DNA from: Pseudomonas sp. Gutcm_11s
GTDB taxonomy: Bacteria > Pseudomonadota > Gammaproteobacteria > Pseudomonadales > Pseudomonadaceae
DNA: 64,000 bases
Direction of reading: 5' to 3'
Assembly: GCF_028649395.1 (NCBI RefSeq)
Contig: NZ_JAQSUW010000015.1
Coordinates: 164,265-228,264 of the forward strand
The position numbers and the translations under genes were made by a program. This document shows positions 32,528 through 41,039 of the stretch, in pieces. The number at the start of each line of letters is the position of its first letter. Positions within the stretch are counted from its first letter, which is position 1. The notes beneath the pieces are model-generated. The model was not told the DNA's origin and ran no database searches. It saw nothing but the letters and a program-made list of their open reading frames with translations.

Positions 32528-33889
32528 ATGCCCGGCCTCTCTCGCCTGTCCTCTCTTGTTCTTGCTACCGCCTTTGCGCCGTTGGCCGAGGCCGCCACGT
32601 TTATCGTGAGCAATACCCAGGATTTATTCCGTCCGGCTTGTACCAGCGACTGTTCGCTGCGCGAGGCCATTTACCAGGCCAACAACAACCCCGGCCCCGA
32701 CCGTATCGAGCTACACCCCGGTTTCTATGTGCTGAGCCTGTCCGACCCGGTGTGGAACGCCGACGAGGAATCCGACCCGGACGAGGACGCCGGGGTGCGC
32801 GGCGACCTGGACATCGATGGCGAGCTGACCATAGTCGGCGCCAACTCCAACTACGCATCCACCTTCATCCAGGGTGTCTCCGACCGCCTGATCGAGGTGC
32901 TGCCCGGCGCCCGTCTCAATCTGCGTCACCTCAGCCTGATCGAAGGCCGTGCCGACACCTACGGCGGCGCCATCCGCAACGACGGCGAGGCGGTCATCGC
33001 CTTCGTCGGTTTCTACAACAATCGCGCCACGCCGGGCATTCAGGGCAAAGGCGGAGCCATCGCCAACTTCGGCGATCTCAGCGTCAGCTTCAGTCTGTTC
33101 AGTGGCAACAACTCCAACGGCGACGAGGGCTTCACGGGTCGTGGCGGGGCCATCTACAACCTCGGCACGCTGCTGGTGCGCGACACCCACTTCAACAACA
33201 ACAGCGTCACTGACAACGACGTCGACTACGCCCACGGAGGGGCCATCTACAACGAGGGCCTGGCCGACATCGCCCGCTCTTCCTTCGTCGACAACCTCGC
33301 CGGGCAGTACGGTGGCGGCGGTGGTGGGGCGGCAATCGTCAACAATGAGAGCGGCGTGCTGCAGCTGGTCAACAGCACGATCAGCGAGAACCACGGCACC
33401 GACACCAACGGCGTGGTCGCCAACGGCCTGTTCGGCCACATGCCGACAGGGGCCCAGGCGAAGATGCTGTTGAGCCACGTCACCATCGCCGGCAATCACG
33501 GGCTGGGGCTGAGCAACCTGGGCAGCCTGACGGTGCGCAACAGCATCGTCGCCGGGAACCTGCTCGACCAGCTGGCGGCGGATTGCAATGATCAGGGCGT
33601 GAGCTACCGGGCCCTGGGGCTGCTGGCCGGAAGAGGCGGCGGCTGTACCCGGAGCAGTGTCCGGGTGGCGCTCGAGCGAGTGTTCACCTCGGTGCTGATT
33701 CCGCAGCTGCGCAGTACCCGCCCCTGGGACGGGCTGGACACGCTGTACTACGAGCTGCGCAGCATCAGCCCGGCGCTGGACGCCGCCCTGGCTTCCTGCG
33801 CCAGCCATGACCAGCGCCACGGCGAGCGGCCGAAGGATAGCGACGGTGACGGCAGCGCTGTCTGCGACCTCGGCGCTTACGAGCTTTGA
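32528..33889 (+). CDS. Secreted CSLREA-type right-handed beta-helix protein
   Basis: A 453-aa exported protein: signal peptide (residues 1-22, ending AEAA), then the motif CTSDCSLREAIYQAN near 38-52, the CSLREA signature seen at the start of many secreted beta-helix proteins. The body has repeated GGAI(R/A/Y)N and NN(S/R) units (DTYGGAIRN, GKGGAIAN, GRGGAIYN, AHGGAIYN), each one turn of a parallel beta-helix, and the C-terminus has a DSDGDGS acidic loop and GAYEL. Such proteins act as adhesins or polysaccharide lyases. Standing next to a PL7 lyase it may act on alginate-like polymer, but no catalytic site is recognised. Confidence 0.8.
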   Translation: MPGLSRLSSLVLATAFAPLAEAATFIVSNTQDLFRPACTSDCSLREAIYQANNNPGPDRIELHPGFYVLSLSDPVWNADEESDPDEDAGVRGDLDIDGELTIVGANSNYASTFIQGVSDRLIEVLPGARLNLRHLSLIEGRADTYGGAIRNDGEAVIAFVGFYNNRATPGIQGKGGAIANFGDLSVSFSLFSGNNSNGDEGFTGRGGAIYNLGTLLVRDTHFNNNSVTDNDVDYAHGGAIYNEGLADIARSSFVDNLAGQYGGGGGGAAIVNNESGVLQLVNSTISENHGTDTNGVVANGLFGHMPTGAQAKMLLSHVTIAGNHGLGLSNLGSLTVRNSIVAGNLLDQLAADCNDQGVSYRALGLLAGRGGGCTRSSVRVALERVFTSVLIPQLRSTRPWDGLDTLYYELRSISPALDAALASCASHDQRHGERPKDSDGDGSAVCDLGAYEL

Positions 33890-33895
33890 GCCCCT

Positions 33896-36433
33896 TCAGC
33901 GGCCCGGGGTCAGCAGCAGGCGCTTGCTACCGTAGACCTTGTCGACGTTGCGGTTCTGGAACGGGAAGCTCATGTAGCCGCCCTTGAGCCAGGCGTCGAT
34001 GCCGTCGGCGTAGTGCGGGCTGGCCGGGTTGCCGGACTGGCCGGAGCTGTTGACCCCGATCATCGGCTCTTCCAGGCCGAAGTCGACGACGATGCGCATG
34101 GCCGGGATCAGCCACACATTGAAGTCCTTGCCCCATTCGTAGGCGGCCACGTTGAGGGTGCCGTGGTCGCCGCCGGCCGGGTAGGGGCCGCGGTTCAGGT
34201 AGCCGCTGATGGCCTCGATGCCGCTGCGCTGGCTGGCGCTCAGGTAGGGCGCCATCTTGGTGGCTTCGCTGGTCCAGTTGTACTGGTGCAGCTTGCCCCA
34301 TTGCCAGGCGCTGCGATTGGCGCCGAGCTTGCCTTCCAGGTAGCTGACGGCACCGGCCAGGCTGCGTGCCATGATCGCCGGCTTGTCTTCCTTCTGCGCG
34401 GTCTTCACGTTGTCCCAGAACGGGCTGTCGTCGCGACCGAGCAGGTGGTCGGCTTGTGCCGAGTAGCTGTTGTTGGCGGTGTCCACCAGGGCTTGCCAGG
34501 CCGGCGAGGTTTCCGGGCCCAGCTCGTCGAGGAAGGTCTGCCGTGCGCTCTCGTGCAGGAACGCGCTGTACAGCGCCGCGTCCGCCGAGGTGGCGGCCAT
34601 GCGCCCGTCGAAGGCCATCAGGCGCTTGTAGGCTTCTTCGGCTTTGGCACGCTCGGCGGCGGGCAGGGCGGCGATGGCCTTCTGCAGTGGCGCGGCCATG
34701 TTCGGTGCATCCAGCATCGCCTGTAGCTTGCCGGCGAAGGGCGTGGTCTGGTCGTACTGCATGGCGATCATGCTCTTCTGGTCCTGGCGCTTGCCGCCGG
34801 CCAGCTGCGCGATGCGCTCGGCACGCTCCGGGTAGAACCAGGAGTTGGACAGCTGCATGCCATAGCCGCGCGGCACCGTGCGGTGGTTGGCGGTGCCCAG
34901 CCAGCCCTGCATCGGGTCCTGGTCGTAGGGGTGCAGCATGGGATCGGCGTAGCCGTCCCAGTCGTAGGCGCCATCCCAGCCCGGTGACGGCACCAGGCCG
35001 GTGCCCTGCTTGCGGTTGGGGTAGCGGCCGGTGACCTGCCAGCCGATGTGCTGGGCGTCGGCGAACACGATGTTCAGCGCCATGGCGCGCACCTCGCGGG
35101 TGGCCTCGAAGGCCTGCTCTACCGACTGGGCGCGGGACAGATCGAAGAAGGCGTCGATCGAGCGATCGGCCTCGTTCTGGATGCTGTGCAGCGCCAGGCC
35201 GTAGCCGCTGGAGAACTGCAGCGGCTGCATGGCCGTCTTGCGTTCGCCCAGGGCAGAGTTGAGCAGCGGGCCGTGGCGGGTTTCCCAGATGGTCTCGCGG
35301 ATCGGCCGCTGGCCCTTGATGAAGAAGGTCTCCTGGCGCTCGCGGGCCGGCTGCCACTTGCCGTCGGCCATGTAGTAGAGGCGGCCGCCCTCGCGCTTGA
35401 CCTTCTCCAGGAACAGGTCCTGGTTGTCGCCCATGACCATGGTCATGCCCCAGGCGAGCTTGCCGTTGAAGCCGGCGACCACGGCCGGTACCCCGGCGAT
35501 GGATACGCCGGCGGCCTGGAATTTCGGCGAGCGGATCTGCACGAAGTTCCAGATCGAGGGCATCGACAGCGGTAGGTGGGTGTCGTTGGCCAGCAGACTC
35601 TTGCCGCTGCGGCTGTTCTGCGGGGCGATGGCCCAGTTGTTGGAAGCGGCAACGCCGAGCATGTTCAGCGCGGCCACCTGGCCGGCGGCGTCGTTCACCG
35701 CGGCCAGGCCCGGAATCTTGCCGGCCAGGCTCAGGCCGCGCAGTTTCTCGGCTTCCTCGAAGGGCAATGGCTCGTCCGGATAGCTCGGCAGCAGCCAGGC
35801 CAGCTTGTCGGCGCCGACCTTGTCGGTGAGGGTGAGGGCGGCGATCTCTTCCTGCAGGTTCACCGACAGGCCGAAGTTGAGCAGGCAGAACAGCAGTACC
35901 GAGTCTTCCGGCTTCCAGTAGGCCGGGCGGTAGCCGCTCTCGGCCAGGTCCATCGGCAGCTTGTCTTTGTAGCGGAACAGATAGGCGTTGACGCCGCGGG
36001 AGTAGACCTCGAAGAACTTCTTGATCCGTGGCGAGGCGTTCTTGTACAGCACCTCGGCGCTGGCGCGCAGGTTGACCGTGCGCATGAAACGGTCGATTTC
36101 CAGCACGCCGGGGCCGTTCATCTCGGCCAGGCGGCCCTCGGCCAGCAGGCGCATGCCGACCATCTGGCTGAGGCGATCGGCGGCGTGCACGTAGCCCAGG
36201 GTGAACAGGGCGTCATGGAAGGTGGTGGTCTCTATCAGCGGCATGCCCAGCGCGTTGCGCCGGACTACCACGCTCTGCGCCAGGCCCTGGACGCGGACGA
36301 TGCCCTGGTCCGGGTGCACGCTGTCGGCATAGCGGCCATTGAGGAAGGACTGGCAGCCGCTGAGGAACAGGGTGCTGCACAAGGTGGCAGCGGCGGCGAT
36401 GAACAGCGGGCGGGAAACGAGGCGCGAACCCAT
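33896..36433 (-). CDS. quiP: QuiP-type acyl-homoserine lactone acylase (penicillin amidase family)
   Basis: An 845-aa Ntn-hydrolase precursor. After export it self-cleaves to give two subunits, exposing Ser264 in [12 protein letters not shown] as nucleophile. Length and N-terminal blocks ([26 protein letters not shown]) match QuiP of P. aeruginosa, which hydrolyses long-chain acyl-homoserine lactones. The signal region ends LFLSGC, so Cys27 may be lipidated, anchoring the enzyme. AGGAG precedes the ATG. Convergent with the beta-helix gene (6-bp gap). Substrate range is inferred from similarity. Confidence 0.87.
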   Translation of the reverse strand: MGSRLVSRPLFIAAAATLCSTLFLSGCQSFLNGRYADSVHPDQGIVRVQGLAQSVVVRRNALGMPLIETTTFHDALFTLGYVHAADRLSQMVGMRLLAEGRLAEMNGPGVLEIDRFMRTVNLRASAEVLYKNASPRIKKFFEVYSRGVNAYLFRYKDKLPMDLAESGYRPAYWKPEDSVLLFCLLNFGLSVNLQEEIAALTLTDKVGADKLAWLLPSYPDEPLPFEEAEKLRGLSLAGKIPGLAAVNDAAGQVAALNMLGVAASNNWAIAPQNSRSGKSLLANDTHLPLSMPSIWNFVQIRSPKFQAAGVSIAGVPAVVAGFNGKLAWGMTMVMGDNQDLFLEKVKREGGRLYYMADGKWQPARERQETFFIKGQRPIRETIWETRHGPLLNSALGERKTAMQPLQFSSGYGLALHSIQNEADRSIDAFFDLSRAQSVEQAFEATREVRAMALNIVFADAQHIGWQVTGRYPNRKQGTGLVPSPGWDGAYDWDGYADPMLHPYDQDPMQGWLGTANHRTVPRGYGMQLSNSWFYPERAERIAQLAGGKRQDQKSMIAMQYDQTTPFAGKLQAMLDAPNMAAPLQKAIAALPAAERAKAEEAYKRLMAFDGRMAATSADAALYSAFLHESARQTFLDELGPETSPAWQALVDTANNSYSAQADHLLGRDDSPFWDNVKTAQKEDKPAIMARSLAGAVSYLEGKLGANRSAWQWGKLHQYNWTSEATKMAPYLSASQRSGIEAISGYLNRGPYPAGGDHGTLNVAAYEWGKDFNVWLIPAMRIVVDFGLEEPMIGVNSSGQSGNPASPHYADGIDAWLKGGYMSFPFQNRNVDKVYGSKRLLLTPGR

Positions 36434-36508
36434 GGCTGGCTCCTGGCGCAGGGAGACGGATGATGGGTGCGGATTGTAGAGGGCGAATGCGTCGGGGAGT
36501 AGGGGCGC

Positions 36509-36529
36509 GGCAGGGCGAGAAGCCCTGCC
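36509..36529 (-). terminator. Hairpin downstream of the SEC-C gene
   Basis: GGCAGGGC and GCCCTGCC (36509-36516, 36522-36529) pair around 5 nt, 16 bp after the stop of the small SEC-C gene on the minus strand. No U-tract follows, so intrinsic termination is doubtful; it may be a 3' protective stem. Confidence 0.35.
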
Positions 36530-36544
36530 GGCGGGTAGTTCAGA

Positions 36545-36745
36545 TCAGGCGCCGTGGCACTTCTTGAACTTCTTCTGGCTGCCGCAGGGGCAAGGATCGT
36601 TGCGGCCGACTTCTTTCAGCGGGTTGCGCACCGGCTCCTGGTGGTGATGGTTGCAGTGCGGACCGTGCACATGACCGTCGTCATCGTGGTGGTGATCGTG
36701 GTCGTGGTTGCAGTCGGGGCCGTGTACGTGGGGTTGCTGAGTCAT
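36545..36745 (-). CDS. Small His-rich SEC-C motif protein
   Basis: A 66-aa protein in two parts: a His/Asp/Cys tract ([15 protein letters not shown], then [12 protein letters not shown]) and a C-terminal SEC-C zinc motif [19 protein letters not shown], as at the end of SecA. The ATG at 36745 has GGAG 8 nt upstream; a GTG nine bases earlier is less well placed. It probably binds zinc or another metal and may serve as a buffer or adaptor. Overlaps nothing but lies 6 bp after the LEA-type lipoprotein stop on the same strand. Confidence 0.8.
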   Translation of the reverse strand: MTQQPHVHGPDCNHDHDHHHDDDGHVHGPHCNHHHQEPVRNPLKEVGRNDPCPCGSQKKFKKCHGA

Positions 36746-36750
36746 GAAAC

Positions 36751-37245
36751 TCACTCCGGGATGTAATCGCCGGGGATTATCTCGCCATTGCGCTGCATAT
36801 GCACGTTGCGGCCGAAGAACAGGCCGGTCTTCACCTCGCCGTTCAGGCGATAACGAATCGGCTGGTCAGGCTCCTCGAGGGATTTGACGATGCCCTTCAC
36901 ATGGCGCCACAGGTTGGTGCGCACCGGTACCTCGAACTCGGTGCGGCCGTGGGCAGGCACGCTGAACCATTCGCTGGACTCGCCTTCGGCCAGCTTGATG
37001 TCGTTCAGGTGGATGGCGTAGACCAGGCCACGTACCGGCAGGTCGGAGTCGTTGGGGTTGTCGATGCGAAAGCGCAGGGAGAACTGCTGTTCCAGCAGCT
37101 TGGCCTTGATCACGTCGACCTTGACCAGGTGGACCTCGGGGTTCCGGAAGTCACCACCGAACCAGCCGGCGCATCCCCACAGGCTCGCGCAGAGGCTGGT
37201 GATGACCGCCAAGTAGATGGTGCGTGCTCGTACCCATGAAAGCAT
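36751..37245 (-). CDS. LEA14-like lipoprotein
   Basis: A 164-aa lipoprotein with signal and lipobox LWGC (Cys25). The mature part is a single LEA type 2 (water-stress and hypersensitive response) beta-sandwich: [31 protein letters not shown] carries the typical N-P-N-D core (described in pieces) and [13 protein letters not shown] follows. Role in bacteria is unknown; it is common in Pseudomonas envelopes. Divergent from the next gene across 113 bp. Confidence 0.82.
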   Translation of the reverse strand: MLSWVRARTIYLAVITSLCASLWGCAGWFGGDFRNPEVHLVKVDVIKAKLLEQQFSLRFRIDNPNDSDLPVRGLVYAIHLNDIKLAEGESSEWFSVPAHGRTEFEVPVRTNLWRHVKGIVKSLEEPDQPIRYRLNGEVKTGLFFGRNVHMQRNGEIIPGDYIPE

Positions 37246-37358
37246 GCTGTGACTCCATTGGACGTCCCCAGTGTAACAAGCGGCTGCTTGGCAACCACAA
37301 GCTGTTCGCGGAAAAAAACTGCGCCATACTGGCGGCAGAATTGGACAGGAGTGTGACC

Positions 37359-37928
37359 ATGAGTCTCTACGAGATCGCCTTTGCTGGGCAGGTGGTGCCG
37401 GGTGCGCCGCTGGAGCAGGTAAAGGAGAATCTGGCGCGGTTGTTCCAGGCGGATGCCCAGCGCATCGCCCTGCTGTTTTCCGGGCGGCGCATCGTGATCA
37501 AGAGCGGCCTGGATGCTGCCGGCGCCGAGAAATATCGCGCGACCATGGAACGTGCTGGTGCCGTGGCCATCGTCCAGTCGCTGCAGGTGGAGGAGGTCGA
37601 ACTGGCGCCGCCGCCCGCGCCGGCTCCAGTCGCTCCAGCCCCAGCCCCGGTGGCTGCCGCTGCCGTTGCGGCGCCAGTGCCGAGCGCGGGCTCTGCGCGG
37701 GTAATTCCGCGTGATGAGTACATGGCCGCCTTCAGCGACGTGGAGGCACCGGACTTCGGCATCGCGCCGGTCGGCGCCGATCTGCAGGACGCCAAGGCCG
37801 AGGCGCAGGCGCCGCAGGTCGATCTCTCGCAGTTCAGCCTGGCGCCGGTAGGCAGTGACATGGGGCAGGCCAAGGGGGCGCCGGCCGCACCGCCGCCGGA
37901 CACCTCGCACCTCAAGCTGCAGGAATAA
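37359..37928 (+). CDS. Conserved hypothetical protein with N-terminal alpha/beta domain and Ala/Pro linker
   Basis: A 189-aa protein. Residues 1-68 form a compact domain starting YEIAFAGQVVPGAPLEQV and including LFSGRRIVIKSGLD, a pattern I recall at the N-terminus of various proteobacterial envelope or zinc-ribbon proteins. Residues about 82-110 are an Ala/Pro/Val linker, and the C-terminal part has two copies of a short motif (FGIAPVGADL and FSLAPVGSDM). No signal peptide. AGGAG precedes the ATG. Function unknown. Confidence 0.7.
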   Translation: MSLYEIAFAGQVVPGAPLEQVKENLARLFQADAQRIALLFSGRRIVIKSGLDAAGAEKYRATMERAGAVAIVQSLQVEEVELAPPPAPAPVAPAPAPVAAAAVAAPVPSAGSARVIPRDEYMAAFSDVEAPDFGIAPVGADLQDAKAEAQAPQVDLSQFSLAPVGSDMGQAKGAPAAPPPDTSHLKLQE

Positions 37929-37930
37929 GA

Positions 37931-37960
37931 ACGAGGCCCGCGATTGCGGGCCTCGTTTCA
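37931..37960. terminator. Intrinsic terminator, convergent pair
   Basis: ACGAGGCCCGC (37931-37941) pairs perfectly with GCGGGCCTCGT (37946-37956) around GATT, followed by TTCAT on the plus strand and TTCTTATT on the minus strand. It lies between two convergent genes and probably serves both. Confidence 0.8.
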
Positions 37961-37967
37961 TCTGGCG

Positions 37968-39083
37968 TCAGCTCTCGCTGGTGCTGCACTTGGCCTGGGC
38001 CTGGGGCGGCGTCAGGCTGCGGATCGAGGTGTAGAACAGCTCGCAGGTCTGCACCTTGTCCGTCACCTGCCACTTCTGCGTGCAGCTGTCCAGCATCTGC
38101 TGCGGGTCGGTTGCGGGGTTCTGGCCCATGCCGGCCTGCCAGCAGGCGGCGCTGATGTCCTGACCCATGACCTTGAGCCCGGCGGCATCGGCTTTCGCCT
38201 GGTCGCCGCCATAGTTTTCCGGATCGGCCGCGTACCAGATGTAGCTCGGGTGGTTGGCTCCGAGCACCGGCACACTCTGGCCTGGCACCGGGCTGATCTC
38301 GTCCAGGCCTAGCACGCCGATGTTCACCTTGTACTGGCTGTTGACCCAGCTGCGCACCGGTCCGCCGAAGGCGACCATGGGCAGCGGGGTGCCGCTGCCT
38401 GCAGTGAGCTGGGCGACCATGGTGGTCTGGTAGTCGGTGAAGTAGCCGTAGACCCCTTCCAGGTCGCCACCGGCGCTGGCCGGTGCGGCGATCGGGGCGA
38501 TGTCGATGATGGTCTGGTAGGCAGGCGTCTGCGCCGTCGCCACACCGTTCTCGGTGAGCAGTGAGGCCCAGCGGTCGGTGGTCTTGGATTCGAGGTAATC
38601 CTGGGCCTGGGTCAGCGAGTAGTCCGGCGGGAAGTGCAGCAGCTCGACGCTCTTGCGGTTTTCCAGGGCCATGCCAAGGGGCAGGAAGAAGTACCAGCTG
38701 AACTGCCACTTGCCATCGCCATTGAGTTTGCTGGCGCCGTCGAAGGCCAGGTCGCCGGCATTGAGCAGGTTGGTCAGCGGCGCGCCGTAGGTGGTCGGGA
38801 CGCCAGTGAAGCTGGCCGACAACATGTCGCCGTCGCGGCTCACCGCGACCGTGGCGTCGGCGTAGCCGTCACGCTGCAGGCTCTGTTTGAGGTAGTGCTC
38901 GGCGGTCTGTTCGAGGGTCCAGTCGCGGTAACAGATGACGCTGCAGTTGTTGGGGTAGGCAAATAGCCGGGTGGCCCGTTCGCTGCTGCCCAGGCTGACC
39001 TGCAGCGCTTCCGCATGGGCCTGGATGGCGCCGGCAACCAGCAATGCGGCCAGCATGGCCCGTATTCCACTGTGCTTGTGCAT
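37968..39083 (-). CDS. Periplasmic hypothetical protein (371 aa)
   Basis: A 371-aa exported protein with a signal peptide ending IQAHAEA. Several Cys (NCSVICYRD, AACWQAG, SCTQKW, TCELFY, KCSTSES) suggest disulfides. No family is recognised, although it looks complete and native in codon use. The ATG at 39083 gives an ideal signal; the next methionine (residue 10) would also work. Stands alone between two terminators or gaps. Function unknown. Confidence 0.72.
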   Translation of the reverse strand: MHKHSGIRAMLAALLVAGAIQAHAEALQVSLGSSERATRLFAYPNNCSVICYRDWTLEQTAEHYLKQSLQRDGYADATVAVSRDGDMLSASFTGVPTTYGAPLTNLLNAGDLAFDGASKLNGDGKWQFSWYFFLPLGMALENRKSVELLHFPPDYSLTQAQDYLESKTTDRWASLLTENGVATAQTPAYQTIIDIAPIAAPASAGGDLEGVYGYFTDYQTTMVAQLTAGSGTPLPMVAFGGPVRSWVNSQYKVNIGVLGLDEISPVPGQSVPVLGANHPSYIWYAADPENYGGDQAKADAAGLKVMGQDISAACWQAGMGQNPATDPQQMLDSCTQKWQVTDKVQTCELFYTSIRSLTPPQAQAKCSTSES

Positions 39084-39145
39084 CTACTTCTCCTTGTTGG
39101 CCCGGCCCCCGCCGGGTTCTGGCCAACAAATGAAGCAGAGTTTGG

Positions 39146-39616
39146 TCAGCTCAGATAGCCGCTACAGCACTTCTTGAATTTCTGCCCGCCACCGCAGGGG
39201 CAGGGATCGTTGCGACCCGCCTTGAGTGGTGTGGTGGGGTCGAGGAAGTACCAGCGTCCGTCGCGCTGGACGAAGGATGAGCGCTCGCGATGGCTGTGTT
39301 CGCCGCTACCGTCGTGCCAGCGTGCGGTGAAAGTGACGAAGGCATGCTCGGGTTGCGCCCCGACCAGCTCGCTACTTTCCACCTCCAGGCCCAGCCAGGT
39401 GCTGCCCAGGCTCCAGGCCCGCATGCTCTCGCTGTCCAGCGCCGTCTGTTGGGCGGGCAGGGTGGTAGCTATCAGGTAATCGACCAGGCCGAGTACGTAG
39501 GCGCTGTAGCGCGAACGCATCAGGTGCTCGGCGCTCGGCGCTGGCGTGCCTTGGTGGTAGTGGCCGCAGCAGGTCTCCAGCGAACTGCCGCTACCGCAGG
39601 GGCAGGCTTGGCTCAT
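39146..39616 (-). CDS. YchJ-family SEC-C protein (UPF0225)
   Basis: A 156-aa protein with a SEC-C motif at each end: [16 protein letters not shown] at residues 5-20 and [18 protein letters not shown] at the C-terminus, flanking the YchJ NTF2-like middle domain ([25 protein letters not shown]). Cytosolic; function of the family is not established. Ends 62 bp from the preceding gene and starts 3 bp after the next gene's stop region on the same strand. Confidence 0.88.
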   Translation of the reverse strand: MSQACPCGSGSSLETCCGHYHQGTPAPSAEHLMRSRYSAYVLGLVDYLIATTLPAQQTALDSESMRAWSLGSTWLGLEVESSELVGAQPEHAFVTFTARWHDGSGEHSHRERSSFVQRDGRWYFLDPTTPLKAGRNDPCPCGGGQKFKKCCSGYLS

Positions 39617-39619
39617 GGG

Positions 39620-40117
39620 TCACCACCAGTATTTGCCGAAGTTTTGCGGGTTGGCCCAGAACTTGGAATTGAGCCAGTCCGGCACCTGTTTGTAGTCGCG
39701 CAGGTCGTAGGTGAACAAAGTGAGCGTCTGCCCATCACGCTGGAACGATTCAGTGGCTTGCAGGGCCAGGGCGAACAGTTCGGTCGCCTGCCAGCCGCAG
39801 GCGTTCAGGTCGACCAGCACGGCCATGCGACTGGCGTTGAGGTTGCGGATGCCGCCCAGCAGTTCCAGTGCGGTGCGCTTGGGTAGGTGCTCCAGGCAAT
39901 CGACCACAAGTGCAAGATCGTAACGCTGGGCAGCCAGCTCTGCGGGTAGCGCGCCTGCCGGGGCCTGGGCGACCACGGCCTGTGGGTGGGCTTGTTGGAA
40001 TGCGGAGATCGCCGGCAACTGGCTGGCGCCAACCAGCAGCAGGCGCTGCGGCTCATGGTGGTCGAGCAGGGCGGCGAGCGCCTGCTGCGGGGTACGCGAA
40101 GATTGGTCGTGGTTCAT
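39620..40117 (-). CDS. DUF6231-like hypothetical protein (methyltransferase-like fold)
   Basis: A 165-aa protein. RLLLVGAS near residues 26-33 and DLALVVDCLEHLPKRTALELLGGI resemble the glycine loop and motif post-I of class I SAM methyltransferases, and the C-terminus is rich in Trp/Asn/Phe (WLNSKFWANPQNFGKYWW). Family is recalled as DUF6231, limited to Pseudomonas and relatives. The ATG at 40117 is preferred over one 30 bp upstream because of length. Probably cotranscribed with the YchJ gene. Confidence 0.65.
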   Translation of the reverse strand: MNHDQSSRTPQQALAALLDHHEPQRLLLVGASQLPAISAFQQAHPQAVVAQAPAGALPAELAAQRYDLALVVDCLEHLPKRTALELLGGIRNLNASRMAVLVDLNACGWQATELFALALQATESFQRDGQTLTLFTYDLRDYKQVPDWLNSKFWANPQNFGKYWW

Positions 40118-40280
40118 GGTGCGCAAAATTCGTTGACGGTTTGCCAAGACTATCGCGCTCTGCGGACCGATCCTATGGATATTGGTATGGAAAGTGCCTA
40201 TAACTGGCGGATAGTAAGGAAGCGATCTTTACTTCTTTGCTGTCGGTTATGCCGATTTCCTAAACAGGAGACCTAAGAAG

Positions 40281-40907
40281 ATGAGTATCACAAGGAAAGC
40301 AGTACCCCTGATTCTGGCGAGCAGTCTGTTGACCGGCTGTGCAGGCATTCAGAAAACCGATTGGCCGACCTGTGCGGCCGTGGGCGGTGTAACAGGTGCA
40401 GCGCTGGGTGCGATCGAAAACTCCGAGTGGGCCGGTTACGGTGCACTGGTCGGTGCTGGTGTAGCCGCAGCTTATTGCTGGGTGCATGGCGCTGAGGAGC
40501 AGGTGGCGGTGGTCGAAGAGACTGTCGTCGAAGAAGTTGTTACTCCGGAGCCTGCCGAGCCGGTTCGCGTCGAACTGGACGTCAAGTTCGACTTCGACAA
40601 GACCGTGGTCAAGGAAGAAAGCCAAGGCGACATCAAGGCGCTGGCTGACTTCATGAGCCAATACCCATCCACCAGCACCGTGGTTGAAGGTCACACCGAC
40701 TCCGTCGGTACCGACGCTTACAACCAGGGCCTGTCCGAGCGCCGTGCCAATGCCGTGCGCGACGTACTGGTCAACCAGTACGGCGTAGGTGGCGACCGCG
40801 TAAGCTCGGTCGGCTATGGCGAGAGCCGTCCGGTGGCCGACAATGCCACCAGCGAAGGCCGCGCCATCAACCGTCGCGTTGAAGCTGAGGTCGAAGCTCG
40901 CCCCTAA
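40281..40907 (+). CDS. OmpA-family lipoprotein
   Basis: A 208-aa lipoprotein with lipobox LLTGC (Cys20), a short glycine-zipper hydrophobic segment (residues 34-62), and a C-terminal OmpA/MotB peptidoglycan-binding domain with VEGHTDSVGTDAYNQGLSER and SSVGYGESRPVA. The protein should tether the outer membrane to murein. AGGAG stands 10 nt before the ATG. A paralogue follows 132 bp downstream. Confidence 0.9.
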   Translation: MSITRKAVPLILASSLLTGCAGIQKTDWPTCAAVGGVTGAALGAIENSEWAGYGALVGAGVAAAYCWVHGAEEQVAVVEETVVEEVVTPEPAEPVRVELDVKFDFDKTVVKEESQGDIKALADFMSQYPSTSTVVEGHTDSVGTDAYNQGLSERRANAVRDVLVNQYGVGGDRVSSVGYGESRPVADNATSEGRAINRRVEAEVEARP

Positions 40908-40993
40908 GTAGTCTTCTCCCGGCAAGGCGGCTGCAGCATCCCGCGCAGTCGTCCACCGGGACTGGCTTGTACACTTTGGGGGACGGGTCTTTA

Positions 40994-41031
40994 CTCCTGT
41001 GTTACCGGTAATCGAACCGGTGACACAGGAG
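40994..41031 (+). promoter_or_regulatory. Long hairpin sequestering the Shine-Dalgarno site of the second OmpA gene
   Basis: CTCCTGTGTTACCGG (40994-41008) pairs with CCGGTGACACAGGAG (41017-41031) over 15 positions, with a single T-G wobble and an 8-nt loop TAATCGAA. The 3' arm ends in AGGAG, the ribosome binding site 8 nt before the ATG at 41040. No U-run follows. The layout points to translational control of this gene. Confidence 0.7.
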
Positions 41032-41039
41032 ATCCCGCC

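Noticed and set aside
40255..40275. SD-masking hairpin (TCCT/AGGA) before the first OmpA gene
   Set aside because: Only four base pairs; expected often by chance, unlike the 15-bp stem before the second gene.
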